Positions 20,027 to 30,368 of a DNA stretch of 31,373 nucleotides are shown one piece after another (position 1 is the first letter of the stretch; each line of letters starts with the position of its first letter). The stretch spans positions 1-31,373 of the forward strand of contig JANSLP010000363.1 in NCBI GenBank assembly GCA_029298735.1, given 5' to 3'. Source of the stretch: Ophiostoma sp. CBS 140.51 (taxonomy: Eukaryota > Ascomycota > Sordariomycetes > Ophiostomatales > Ophiostomataceae). The position numbers and the translations under genes are program-made. The notes below the pieces were generated by a model, which was not told where the DNA came from, ran no database searches, and saw nothing but the letters and a program-made list of their open reading frames with translations.

Positions 20027-23000
20027 GATAATATGTGGACAAAAAGGGAGAAAAAAAGGGTGAAAGTGGTATCAAAAGAAAGGCGTCTTCCTAGAAAGTG
20101 TTGATGTGCTGGGATATTTTGATGGGATCTGCGAGTGATCCGAGATGAGACAGTCGTGCTAGGCAATGTGTATGTTGATGTTTGTATCGAGTGAGCTGAA
20201 AGCAGAAAAAGCTACCGTAACCAGATGGTAGGAAAGAGAGAATGAGCAGGCGCTGGGAGGCCGTGTATGCGGTGTTGTCTGAAGTTGAAGAGAAAGATGG
20301 GGGTCGTCAAGACTGCAAGGACGAAAGAATCGTCGCTGATTTTGATTTTCTGTTTTGCTGGTTGTTGGGTATGAATGAGAGTGGCCGGCCACTGGATATG
20401 CGGAAGCGGCAAAAAAGGAGTGTTGTTGCGAAAGCACAAACGACAAACTGCAAGAAAGAGTGAGGGTGAGGTGAGGAAGAGGTGAGAGGATAGAGAGAAG
20501 ATATCCATTTCCCCAGCTCACGGGAAGCGGGCCCGGGAGGTCTTAAGTACGGCAGCCATCTGTGCGGGACGAGGTTACGAGGCAGGAACGACCATGCCCA
20601 CAACCACACCGAATTGATCTAGATCCGCTGCGCGCAACGGGCGCATTGGGAAAGGGAAAGTGCGACCAACATCATGAGGCAAGTCTGCCTGGGATGGCGC
20701 AAGTGGGGCCGAAACGGTGTGACTGCGTTCTTTTCTCTTCTTTCTCTCTTTGCCTTTCGCCTTTGTGTGAGGCCGTTCCTTTCCTTCTTGGGGATCCCTG
20801 TCCATGCGATGTTTTCTTCTTCCTCTGTGTTTTGCCCGTTTTTGTGGTCTTTTTTGTGGTCCCGGGCTGGTCTTGCGCTGGTCTGTGGCTGCTCCTTCCG
20901 CTTCTGTTGTTTTGTCGCCCCTGGACAACTACCCCCTGTTCCTTACTCTTCCTGGCGAAGCAACTTCCCCTGTCTTTCGTCCCTTCCTTCCTTGCTAGTG
21001 TGCTTGTCGTTTCCTTGCTCAGGTCCTCAAAGAGATGTCAGAGCAGGTGGGGCCCACTTCGGCAACGGTGCTAAAGGAAGGTGCGACTGGTGCGTTGCTT
21101 TCGATCACATTTGTCTTCTTTCTTTTCCTTTCTTTTTGTCTTCTTTTTGAGGTTGTTTGCAATTGTTTGCGTCTTTCTTTAGTTGCCTTTCTCTGGCCGT
21201 CTTTCTCTGTTTTGATCCCTTGTTGTGCATCTCTTGGTTGTTTGCTGGCCGTTGGTCGTTGGTGCAAGTCTGTGTGGCTGCCTCTGATTGGCTGTGTTCC
21301 TGGCGCTAGTGTGTTTCGTGGATCCATCCGCACATGTTGACCCGCACGGGCCACAGGGGCAGGCACACCCTTTGCTCTTGCCAAGACTGGCAGAGGGAAA
21401 AACTCAAAAAGTTTCTTCCTTTTTGTTTCTCATTCTTTCGCCGGGATCTTTTGAGCTGTGCCGGGTGGGTTCATCCTTTCACTGTGTCGCGATTCCTCAT
21501 GGGCTCTTTCTCGACCTCTTTTTCCCTCTTTGCCCCCCTTTGCCCTCTGAATTTTTCTTTGTCTCGTTTTCCTCGGGCCTCCACTAGGCTGCATGAACCG
21601 GTAAAAAACTCTGCGACCACCAGTACGAAAGTCCCCAAAGGCAGGCACATGTACAGGGAAGCTCTGCTGGGCCCTTGTTTTTTATCGGGCCCATCTCCAC
21701 CAAAACTCGATGTTCTTGGTGAAGGCCGATAAACAGGACACATAATTTTCTATCGCATTTCATTGGCTGAACCACTTGCCCAAGGAGAGAGAGAAAAAGA
21801 CCTCTCGGGCAGGTAGAGTATTTGAAAAAGCTAGCTACAACGTCTTTAATAAATATAATAAAAATCAACAGATAAATTGTGTGAGGTATTTGTCCATTTT
21901 GTATTTCATTAAGTAGGGTTTTGAGGTGTGTTGTTTCACAAAAATGTGCCTGTTTTAACTGATAAAAAGCATATGCTTCGCTGACTTGGTCAACTTTTTT
22001 TTGTGAGGACCCACACGGGCTCAATATAATCGTAGGGTCCGGCCCAGCAGAGCACCCCATGTACATACTCAGGTACTGTGGTATTCAAACAAGCGCATAC
22101 ACAGTAACTGCCTGCGGCACGACGGCTTCTAGGCCTTTGTCCGCGCCACACGGCGTCTAGCTTCCAGACCACATCCAGATCAGGAAGAGGCACCGACGAT
22201 TGCAACCGATGCAACGGATGTTTCTTTGTCTTGAAAGAGACCGCGATGAAGCCGTTGTAGCACCGCTTCAGGGGACACTCGATGGTGTGCTGGGCGGCGG
22301 AATAGCAGTTGTGTAGTGGTTGGTAGTTGTTTTCTGAAGGTTTTGTTGCGGTTCTGTAGTGTGAGTGGGTTCATGGATTCAGTGGTGGCCTGGACTTGGT
22401 CGGGCTTTGTGCAGTGTGCATAGTCTAATGCAGGCGTTGTGCAGAGTTTTCGCACATTCCTTTGTTCTCACTGCGAGACCGGCCCATCGCTGTGAAAAAC
22501 TGCGAACAGCCTGCCGGTGGCGCCACATGGCAGTCAGCAAGAGCAAAAGAGACTCAGAGAACGGCGACAGAAAGACAGAAGACGGATCGGGCTGCTAAAA
22601 GAGAGCCTTATGGGCGCTGTTGGCACCGCGCTGGGCACCAAACTGGGCAAAGACCTGCCTTGGCGGCTCATCGGGACTTGTGTTGGCTCAAGTTGCCCAC
22701 TGAAAAGAGACGAAAACTTCGCAAGATACAGGCTCTCAAGAACAGACGTGTAGCCGCCAAGGCTTCCATCGACAACGCATCGACAGATGCCGCGACCGAG
22801 AAATCCCACGAGAGGCCGAGGAGGTATTCCCGCACCGGCGGTTGCTGGTGAAGTACTTTGTATGAAGGACAAAGAAGACTGCGAGCATAACACGAAGAGA
22901 ATGAAAGGTAAAATACTTTGTATCCCACACAATTGCGGCGGCTTTCTTTGTATCTTCTCTTTCTGTCTCGAGGACTCAATCGCCGACCTGTAAAAATCAA

Positions 23001-24517
23001 AAGGGACCTGATGGAACCCCAAAGATGCTGCAACTTGTCGAACGAATGCTTCCTGTTGTACGGTGTACGCGTGTCTCGCCTTTGTCCCTTTGTGTGCCTT
23101 TCTCCGCCTTCCTTGTGAGGCAAGACAGGTATCACAAAGGGAGCAAAAATAGCAAGACCCCAACAGAGATACGGAGTAGACAGTACGACAATGAGAATGG
23201 CAGCAAGACCACGACGGTAAAAACTGCCGTTGTCGTACTGCATGCAGCCGCTGAGGCTGGAACAACGCAGGAGTCAATCCATCGGGCAAGATTGATGTGA
23301 GCTGGCAGTCTTCGTTGAGAGACTGAGACGACATCTAGGAAGTGCTGGCGATGACCTCCGTTTTTGGTGGTAGTTGTACGTCGTAGTTGCATTTGTATCC
23401 GAGACGGGCCTGTTCACTGAAAGATTTTATTTGCCCATCTCACTCTCTTTCAGAGTCTGCACTCTACTTGTCTGCTTGCTCTTGCCCTGCTCACTGAGTC
23501 TGCGTTTTTCTTTGCCTTCCGTTCACGGAAAAGATCGAGCGAGGCAAAGCGGGCAAAAATAGAAGCAAAAAAAGAGAAAGACCAGTGAGAAGAAGCAAAA
23601 AGACGAAACGCCGTCTACTGAGCAGACTGCTAGACTTAAGGTGCATTCGCCATCTTTGGTGTGGATGCCGTTTAGGCAGTTAAGCGTTTCGATGCTTGAC
23701 GTGGTTGCATGCATGTTCTTTTTGCAAGGTCTCTTTGTGCTTTCTTTTTGCATAATTCTTTCGCCATCCTATGAAATCTCTGCTTGTGGCGAAAACGTAC
23801 CAAAGATGAGGGCAGGATGACTCTTTGTGCAAGCAGCCTCTGTTTTCAGAAAGGGCAACAGGAAAAGAAAAGAAAGCAAATGATTTGTTTCAAGTCCACT
23901 GTTTGCTCATTTGTTTCCATTTGATTTGATTTGATTTTCCTTCTTGATCTCCGCCCCCAGTCGCTTCCAGGCTTCCTAGCTCCCTCTGTGAGATGAAGCT
24001 GAACGCACAGCAGACACACAGTGGTCGACCCACCCACTCTGGGGGTGCGTTGTTGCAGTGCATAACCGCTGCTCTTTCCCTTGGAGTTGGGACGTGCTCG
24101 GCGGTCGGAGAGCCCACACATTGGGCTGGGCTGCAGAAAAGAAGCGCAATGCCATAAGCCAAGATTGTCGGCCCGGACTGACAGACCCCGCTGGCCCTGG
24201 ACCCCTTGCAGGCTTGCAGCCAGCTGCAGCATCTGAAAGACAACAGGGTCTCAAGGGTGCACGAAAGCAAGGCCAGCGCGATCAAAAGAAGTTGCAATTT
24301 CACGATGTACTGCGCAGCTGCAATTTTCGCCCTTCGTGAATATGTTGTAGCACTCAGTATTTTCTCTCCCTAATTCACTTTTGAGGGCTGATTTCAAGAT
24401 GAAATGCTCGTCGAAAAACGACGTGAAAGTGTAAAACAAGCTTACTGGACACCACTAGGGTGACCCATCACAGCTCCTCACAGCTCCTTTCTCTCAACAG
24501 CCAGAGACAGGCCCCCT

Positions 24518-24539
24518 GGGAGACGCGCGCGCGTCTCCC
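24518..24539. repeat. Perfect 22-bp palindrome with CG-repeat core
   Basis: The sequence reads GGGAGACGCGC followed directly by its exact reverse complement, with no spacer. A second small hairpin, GGCC-TTC-GGCC, follows about 4 bp later. It could extrude as a cruciform, form a Z-DNA-prone core or bind a dimeric protein. The palindrome itself is certain and its role is unknown. Confidence 0.85.
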
Positions 24540-25516
24540 CTGGCCTTCGGCCTGGCCCTTTTCCACGTGTGTGCGACTCCAGCAATGGACATGGTGGAAA
24601 AATTAAAGGGGCCGGGGAGGAAGAAAGGGGCCGCAAAAGAAAAGGAAACAAGTAAATGGGAATTAATGGGAAACAGCGAGCAGGCTCGTTCAAATTGGAA
24701 AAAAGAGAGGACGTAAACAGAATGATCGTCGCCCGTTCACGATCTCGAAACAGCGCGCGTATCTCACTAGAGCGGTGAGGCTTGGAGCACACCGATGTGA
24801 AGTACAGAGATATCCCGTGCTGCGTAGGGGTTTCGATTTCTGCGTTTCTCCCTTGAATTGCCAGAACCGCACAAAAGCAGAGAACCCTTACATGCGACTG
24901 TTGAAAGGGGCCTATTACACCGCATTTCATGTGCGACTCAAGTCGGCATTCGAGAAACCAATACTGCCTGTGGATAAAGTATGCCATCTGCTTATTGTGT
25001 GCCACGATTGAGGACACAACAAAACATACTGTCTGCAATGGCTTGCCGTTGTACGAAGTATATCATTTCGGATATTCCTTTATGATTTTCTAGTTGGATT
25101 GCGTCGTGTGTCCCCGTTATTGTACAGAGTATGCTGTACTCGTAACGTCTGTCCGTGGTCCAGTTGCCACGTGGTCTAGACAAGACAGCTTGTAACAATC
25201 CTCCTGCGTAGGTGGTACAGGAAAGAGTGTGTGGCTTGAGTATTGCATTCCCACCTCTCTAATATTTATGTGCTATCATTGCCCATTATTTGCATCCCAG
25301 CTTCCGGATGTATGCAGTGAGTTTTGTATGCAATATGAGGTAACCATTGAGGCGGGGAATTGTGCTCTTGCATCACCGGACATCCGAGAGGACGGAAATG
25401 ATGAATTTGCTGGGATAAAAGGAAGAGCATCCCAGGCCAAGGAGCAAATATTGAATAGCTATATACAGAGAACAAGAGCAAGACATTGCCAGCAAAACTA
25501 GAACGCCACCCAGCCA

Positions 25517-25540
25517 CTGAATATCTGAATATCTGAATAT
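25517..25540 (+). repeat. CTGAATAT, three tandem copies
   Basis: Three perfect 8-bp units end 39 bp before the cupin ATG, so they probably lie in its 5' UTR or core promoter. The copy number may vary between strains. Confidence 0.85.
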
Positions 25541-25579
25541 CAATCAACCAAAGACAACAGAAAGCGCCTGCAACTTAAA

Positions 25580-26206
25580 ATGACCAATCGAGCAGCTTTA
25601 CCGCCCCTGGACCGCCCGCCGACGGAGAACCAACTAGCCACCGCTCTTCCAGGGCCGACCGTCTTTGTTACAGGCCACGGCGATGACGGGGCGGCAGTGC
25701 TGCACTCACGCCGGCCCGTGAAGTGGGTTACGTATGACGAGGGCGAGATGCAAATGTCTGTTGGATGGACCACCTCAAAATTCCCAGCCGACTTGACGGA
25801 CGACTGTGATGTGTTCGCTCACGACGCACGCATAGCCCAAGGGTCCGGGGCGACAGGTCTCGTCTTGGGCGGCGGCACCGTGCTACGATACGTCGACTTT
25901 GCACCTGGATACGCTTGCATGATGCACCGGACGGTCTCAGTGGACTATGGCATTGTGCTGGAAGGCCGGGTGGTCAGCGAGCTGGATTCGGGTCAGACCG
26001 TCATATTGAGACGCGGCGACGTCATGGTACAGCGAGCAACGATGCATGCGTGGCGCAACCCGAGCAAGACGGAATGGGCACGCATGGTATTCTGCTTGCA
26101 AGACTGCGAGCCGCTAAAGACCAAGGACGGGCAGGTTCTGAAGGAAGATCTGGGTCGTGGTACAAAAGGCATTCCGGCATCAGGGAACGACGGTGGGAAC
26201 GATTGA
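25580..26206 (+). CDS. Small cupin-domain protein
   Basis: This is a single exon of 208 aa without a signal peptide. The N-terminal 50 residues are loosely conserved in appearance. The cupin barrel spans about residues 95-172. The first motif region contains His116 (MMHRTVSVDYG) and Glu128 (IVLEGRV). The second is GDVMVQRATMHAWRN, with His156 and Asn160. The HxH pair of classical metal cupins is reduced to one His (HRT), so metal binding is uncertain. Small fungal cupins of this form often sit in aromatic or polyketide clusters and may act as isomerases, decarboxylases or dioxygenase-like enzymes. No specific reaction can be assigned. It converges on the second regulator with 145 bp between stops, suggesting a functional pair or just compact packing. 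Confidence 0.84.
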   Translation: MTNRAALPPLDRPPTENQLATALPGPTVFVTGHGDDGAAVLHSRRPVKWVTYDEGEMQMSVGWTTSKFPADLTDDCDVFAHDARIAQGSGATGLVLGGGTVLRYVDFAPGYACMMHRTVSVDYGIVLEGRVVSELDSGQTVILRRGDVMVQRATMHAWRNPSKTEWARMVFCLQDCEPLKTKDGQVLKEDLGRGTKGIPASGNDGGND

Positions 26207-26351
26207 AATCAGTGCAGGATTCACCATCTCTAGGTGTTTTTGAAAAAGATGTACCCTTTGTGTATCTAACGGTCTGGTATAAGAATACGCTATGTGCTGA
26301 TTTGTGAAGAGGGGCGAAGTAAAAAGGAATAGAAAAATCAAACAAAAATAA

Positions 26352-29300
26352 TCAAATACAACCAAAAGCGACGTGTTGCATCCCGCCGCACGGCGACCCT
26401 TGTCCTGTCATGGCTCGAGACCACAGGTCCTCCAAGACGGCATCGCCAGACCACGACTTCTGTGGCCAAGCGACCGTTCTGGCATTCCGTTTGGCATCGT
26501 TCCAGTGTGGTGCGTCAACGGCATCCGCCCAGACGCGCATCTGCTTGCGGAACCATGCCCCAAGGTAGTACTCGGGGGGCTTCTGGCTTGGAGCAGAAGT
26601 AGTAGCAGCCGTGGTCGCTGCTGGTGATGCTGACGGCATGGTAGCCGACGACATGCGGTACCGCTCAAAGCCGAAGTCTGCTGGGTCCAGCAGTGTCGGG
26701 TCAATGGGCTGTGCATGTGCCTGCCGCCGCGTACTCGCCTCGTCTGCTGCCGTCTGTTCTTCATCTTCGTAGCGCGTCTTGGCCACCACATAGGCACCCA
26801 CAAGGACCTGCCAGATCCACAACTCCCGGCTGTAGGCGCCCAGCTGCATAGCTTCACGCGTCCGCTCGAGGTTGGCACACAGAGTGTCCAACAGCCAGCG
26901 ACAGAGGTCGCGGTCGATGCGGCTTTGCGTTGGCGGTGGGTAGTTGGGAGGGAGGTAGCTGGGCGGTCGTGGAGGCAGCCACAGGTCCGCCAAAAATGTG
27001 TGGAGGTACAAGTAGGCGCCTGCCGACCAGGCGCGGGATGCCGAGGGGACAAGAGATGGCGAAACGCCTTCAAACGGACCGCTGTAGGGTGGGTATGTCG
27101 ATGCAAAGCTGGAAGGAACCGGTTGGTGTGTGTTTGACGGCAGAGTGATTGATGGAAGAACGGTTGTTGGTGATGGTGTTCGGAAACCCAGCGGGCTTGC
27201 TGCTGCGGAATACGCTGACGCTGCATGTGCTGAATGAGCCGAGTGGTTCGTCGAAGTCGTGGTATGGCTTGTAGTCGGGCTGGGCGCTGTCGATGACATA
27301 CTCCCGCTGGCGTTGGTGTTGTTGGTGTTATTGTTATGGATGTTGGTGGTGTTATTGTTGCGTATATCCAGGAATCCACTGGGAGAGAACAGCCGGGGAT
27401 CAAAGTCCATCATGAACGGGTCCATGATATCGTTCATCCTGCCCCTGCTAAACTTTGCGAGCGTGTGAGTGTAGGTGTTGTGTGCCCGTCCACTTCAACT
27501 TCGGGCTCCGTCTGGCGGTATGGAGACTTATTGTTATTCATGGACGTGAGTCGCTCCGGTGGCTGGTACATCTGACGGCCCAGTGCCATGGATATGGGCG
27601 GTGCATCCGGCCGGAAAAGAAGGGAAGTCAGGTACGTTTCTGTCTCGAGGAGCAGAACCTGTGTGAGCTCCTGGCCCACGGTAATGTCGTCATCGACAGG
27701 TGAAAAGGAAGCGGCGACCCGAGATGACGAGGTTGCAGATGCGTTCTGATGGTTCTGGTGTGCACGAGACGACTGTGCTGGTTGGCATTGCTTGTATCCG
27801 TCTGGGAGTGATGACAGTCGTTGCAATGCGTTGGTGATGGCGATACCTTCAAGGTCAGCGTTGGAAGCCTCGTAGTCGGGTGGCGTGACAAAGTAGAACG
27901 GAGACAGCTTTGTGGCGTCAAACTGTGCGGCGCTGAAGTGGGCTGTGGTCGGACGTGTAAAGTGCAGGGCATGCGCTTGCTTTCCGGTTGTGTCGCTATT
28001 GGTATTCGTATGCTTCGTTAATCCGTCCTCGAGGCCCTTGGACGCGGAGATGAACGTGCCGGCCACCAGGATCAAGCGTTGAAATAGACCGTGTAGCCGT
28101 CCCTGCCACTCTTCTGGTTTCCGCCAGTTAATGAGTGTAAAGAGGCCGTTGAGGTGTGCCTCTGCTGCCGATATATCGCCGATGCCGCTTTCTGCCAAAG
28201 CCAGTGCGGCAATGACATTGGCACAGAGCTCACTCCATGCTGGATCTGAAATGTGTTCATTGACCATTCGGATGGCCTCAACCTTGTGGTAGAGATATGT
28301 CTCTTCCATATCGCCCAAGCCACCGTTGATCCAGGCATAGTGCATGGCTGTCAACAGGATGCACCCACGGAAGAGGCCGGCGTCTTGGAGAACCATGGCA
28401 ATGCACGAATTGTTGGGGTTCTTGGGCACGAGCGAGCGTGTCAGGATGCGGAAGTGGGTCACTACCTGGTCAGAGAAAATCCAAAGAGAAGATCGTAAAG
28501 AAAAACAAGAATACTCTGAGACGCAGTAGATCTTACTGTGGTGGAAGAGCTCCATGGAGCGTAGCGGCATTGCTACCGGCAGACTGTCAAACGGATCGAT
28601 GGACTGGTATGTAGACAGAGCTGGTGGTGTGAATGGGAGGTAGGGTGGTCGGAAAGGAAGGTCGAATTCGAACATGTTTAGGTTGTCGCTAGCCGTATTT
28701 CCAAGATCGTCATACGACCAGCTAGCAACAAGATCGGATAATACCGTATCACGCGCCTCGGCTGTCATCGTTCCAGATGAGTTAGTGTTGCTTGACGAGG
28801 TTCCGCTAAGAAGGCTTCCTTGGTGGCTGCCATGGTTGCTTTTGTTGTCGTTGCTGCCGGGCTGTCCGGAATTTGCTTTAACGGGATAGCCACAGGCGCC
28901 GCCACGGACGAGGCAGTTGGTGCTTTCAATATGTTAGCGTTGGCCAAGCATGGCAAGGTGAAATGACTGTGCTTCCAATAAATGACTGGAGTGGTGAAGA
29001 ACATGGCATGGAAAGGCTGACGAAAGATATAAAGACTGGACGCAATGCAACGAGAAGATCATTTGAAAATCAAAACAGAAGGGGGCATCGGGCGAGGATA
29101 TAGAAGCCAACGGTATTCAGGAGAAGGTCCCGTTTGTCACTAAGCAGAGCCTTTGCAACAGACGAAACATGGCGTCCATCCATCAAATGAAAATCGTGTC
29201 ACTGTGGCCAAGGCTGGTTCTGGCTGGGCAGGTAGGACGGCCATTGACCCTGATTTGTCCACAGGCCGTGCTCGTGTACGTATTTGTGTGCGTATTTGAG

Positions 29301-30368
29301 ACAATATATGCACGCCTCGTATAGAGACTAGACACGGACACGCAGCCGCTGCCATACGCCAAGAGACACTTGCTCAAACATCACAATCCGTAAATGCAAA
29401 GTTGGCAAGTGCTGGAAAGGGTTGGGGACTTTTTGTGAAATCTGGCGACCAAAAGTGGGAAAACGGGCAGGAAGTTGCGAACGGAGCGTCTGGAAAGGAG
29501 ACGGGGGAAAAGAAAGACTGTGGGCGGAGGAAACAAAAAATAAAGAAGAAGAGGCGTTGAAAAAGGAATATATATGCTGCCCACTAGGCACTTGTTTTCT
29601 TGAATGATTATTGATGTCTAGTTTCCCCGTATTTGACGCGACACTGATTCGCTGGTCTGCCACTCGGCAACGCACTCGACACGCTCTTGCCAGAAAGCAT
29701 CGGTCCGAACCAGTTGCACGAGACAAAAGACATTGTTTGGTGCAGTATGAAAAACCCAAGGGAATGTGGGCAAGGCATAAGGTGAAGTGAAGGGGAGGCA
29801 AGGTAAGGGTGTCAAAACGGCAAAACAATAAATCAAAACTCGACAGGACAGGGAACATCGCAACCTCTCAAGTTTGACGACACAGGCTGCTGTATATACG
29901 CAGACGCAGACGTATACGCACAGCGCACGGCCATCATCCTGCAGCCTGACACGAAGACGCGAGTCAAGGTGGCCAAGATGATAGATAAAAAAAGCAGGAA
30001 AGGAAAACGCAAAGACAAGCAAACAATCCTCGACAAAATCATGATAAAAGAACTCGGTCCCCCGCATTCTTCATCTGCTCCATCCGCTTCACCTGCTTCA
30101 TCTGTTCATCTGTTCATCTGTTCATCACTCACCAGATAGGCTTCTGCTCGTCACACCGAATGTGCCGCTGCTTGCAGGTATAGCAGCCGTTGCGGCTACG
30201 CTTGTGTTGCCGTCGTCGTCTGGGCGGCAGTGTCGACTCGGTTGGTTGTGTTGGTTGTGCCTGTTGTGTCGGTTGAGCCCCTTGTGCTTCCTGTGCCGGC
30301 TGCATCGTTGGTGACTGCCGTGACGGTTGTGGCTGTCGTCGGTCTCGTGGTGGTTGCGTGCGGTCCAT
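26352..30368 (-). CDS. Zn2Cys6 transcription factor 2 with 1.2 kb intron and unresolved frame junction
   Basis: Exon 1 is 30368-30133, exon 2 is 28922-28537 and exon 3 starts at 28461. The introns are 1210 nt (GTGAGT donor, GCTAAC branch near the acceptor) and 75 nt (GTAAGA donor, TAG acceptor). The spliced cluster is C62-x2-C65-x6-C72-x6-C79-x2-C82-x6-C89, fully canonical, preceded by a Q/P/T-rich stretch and basic RRRRQHKRSRN. From about residue 170 the protein resembles the Fungal_trans_2 regulatory domain (DPFDSLPVAMPLRSMELFHH, then AMHYAWINGGLGDMEETYLY). The first frame stops at 27434, giving about 549 aa. A second open frame (27437-26352, 361 codons) holds the remainder: an N/T/S-rich linker, then RAWSAGAYLYLHTFLADLW and a C-terminal helical part of the same domain. 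Together they would make about 900 aa. The link between frames is not resolved. A third intron with a weak donor, a base missing from the assembly, or genuine disruption are all possible. Confidence 0.82.
28923..30132 (-). other. Exceptionally long (1210 nt) intron inside the zinc cluster of transcription factor 2
   Basis: The donor TG|GTGAGT and acceptor ATTGAAAG|C rebuild the fourth zinc-ligand cysteine codon TGC. They give perfect C-x2-C-x6-C spacing downstream (CTNCLVRGGAC). A GCTAAC branch site lies about 10 nt before the acceptor. All other introns in the window are 58-116 nt. The intron contains several short open frames and a TTCATCTG repeat next to the donor, but no recognisable nested gene. 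Confidence 0.78.
30097..30126. repeat. TTCATCTG tandem repeat at the intron donor
   Basis: Three full units and a partial fourth lie 5 nt inside the long intron of transcription factor 2. On the transcript it reads as GATGAACA repeats. Its proximity to the donor could affect splicing, but this is speculative. Confidence 0.75.

Larger units (their letters stand above)
20027..25579. other. 5.5 kb region with no convincing gene
   Basis: From 20027 to about 20560 lies the probable promoter and leader of the wall-protein gene. Read on the minus strand it is pyrimidine-rich, with an acceptor-like TTTCTTGCAG near 20450 that could mark a 5' UTR intron. From about 20700 to 21590 the plus strand is T/C-rich; from about 22500 to 23250 and again near 23550-23620 it is A/G-rich. 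Long open frames here are products of this bias: they have skewed Ser/Phe/Arg/Cys composition and no domain. No tRNA, transposase or reverse transcriptase was seen. A non-coding transcript or a diverged repeat is possible. Confidence 0.45.

Noticed and set aside
20562..21150. Overlapping 158-170-codon plus-strand frames with hydrophobic runs
   Set aside because: Phe/Leu/Ser/Cys-rich translations arise from T/C-rich DNA in more than one frame at once, which argues against membrane proteins.
22534..23334. A 266-codon minus-strand open frame in the gene desert
   Set aside because: High Cys/Ser/Phe/Arg content follows from the purine bias of the plus strand. There is no domain, no secretion signal and no plausible splice partners.
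24478..25038. A 186-codon minus-strand open frame
   Set aside because: It has no recognisable motif, runs through the 22-bp palindrome and shows no gene-like codon pattern.
26352..27437. Treating the downstream frame of regulator 2 as an independent gene
   Set aside because: It continues the same regulatory domain, begins exactly at the upstream stop and has no promoter space, so a single gene with an unresolved junction fits better.
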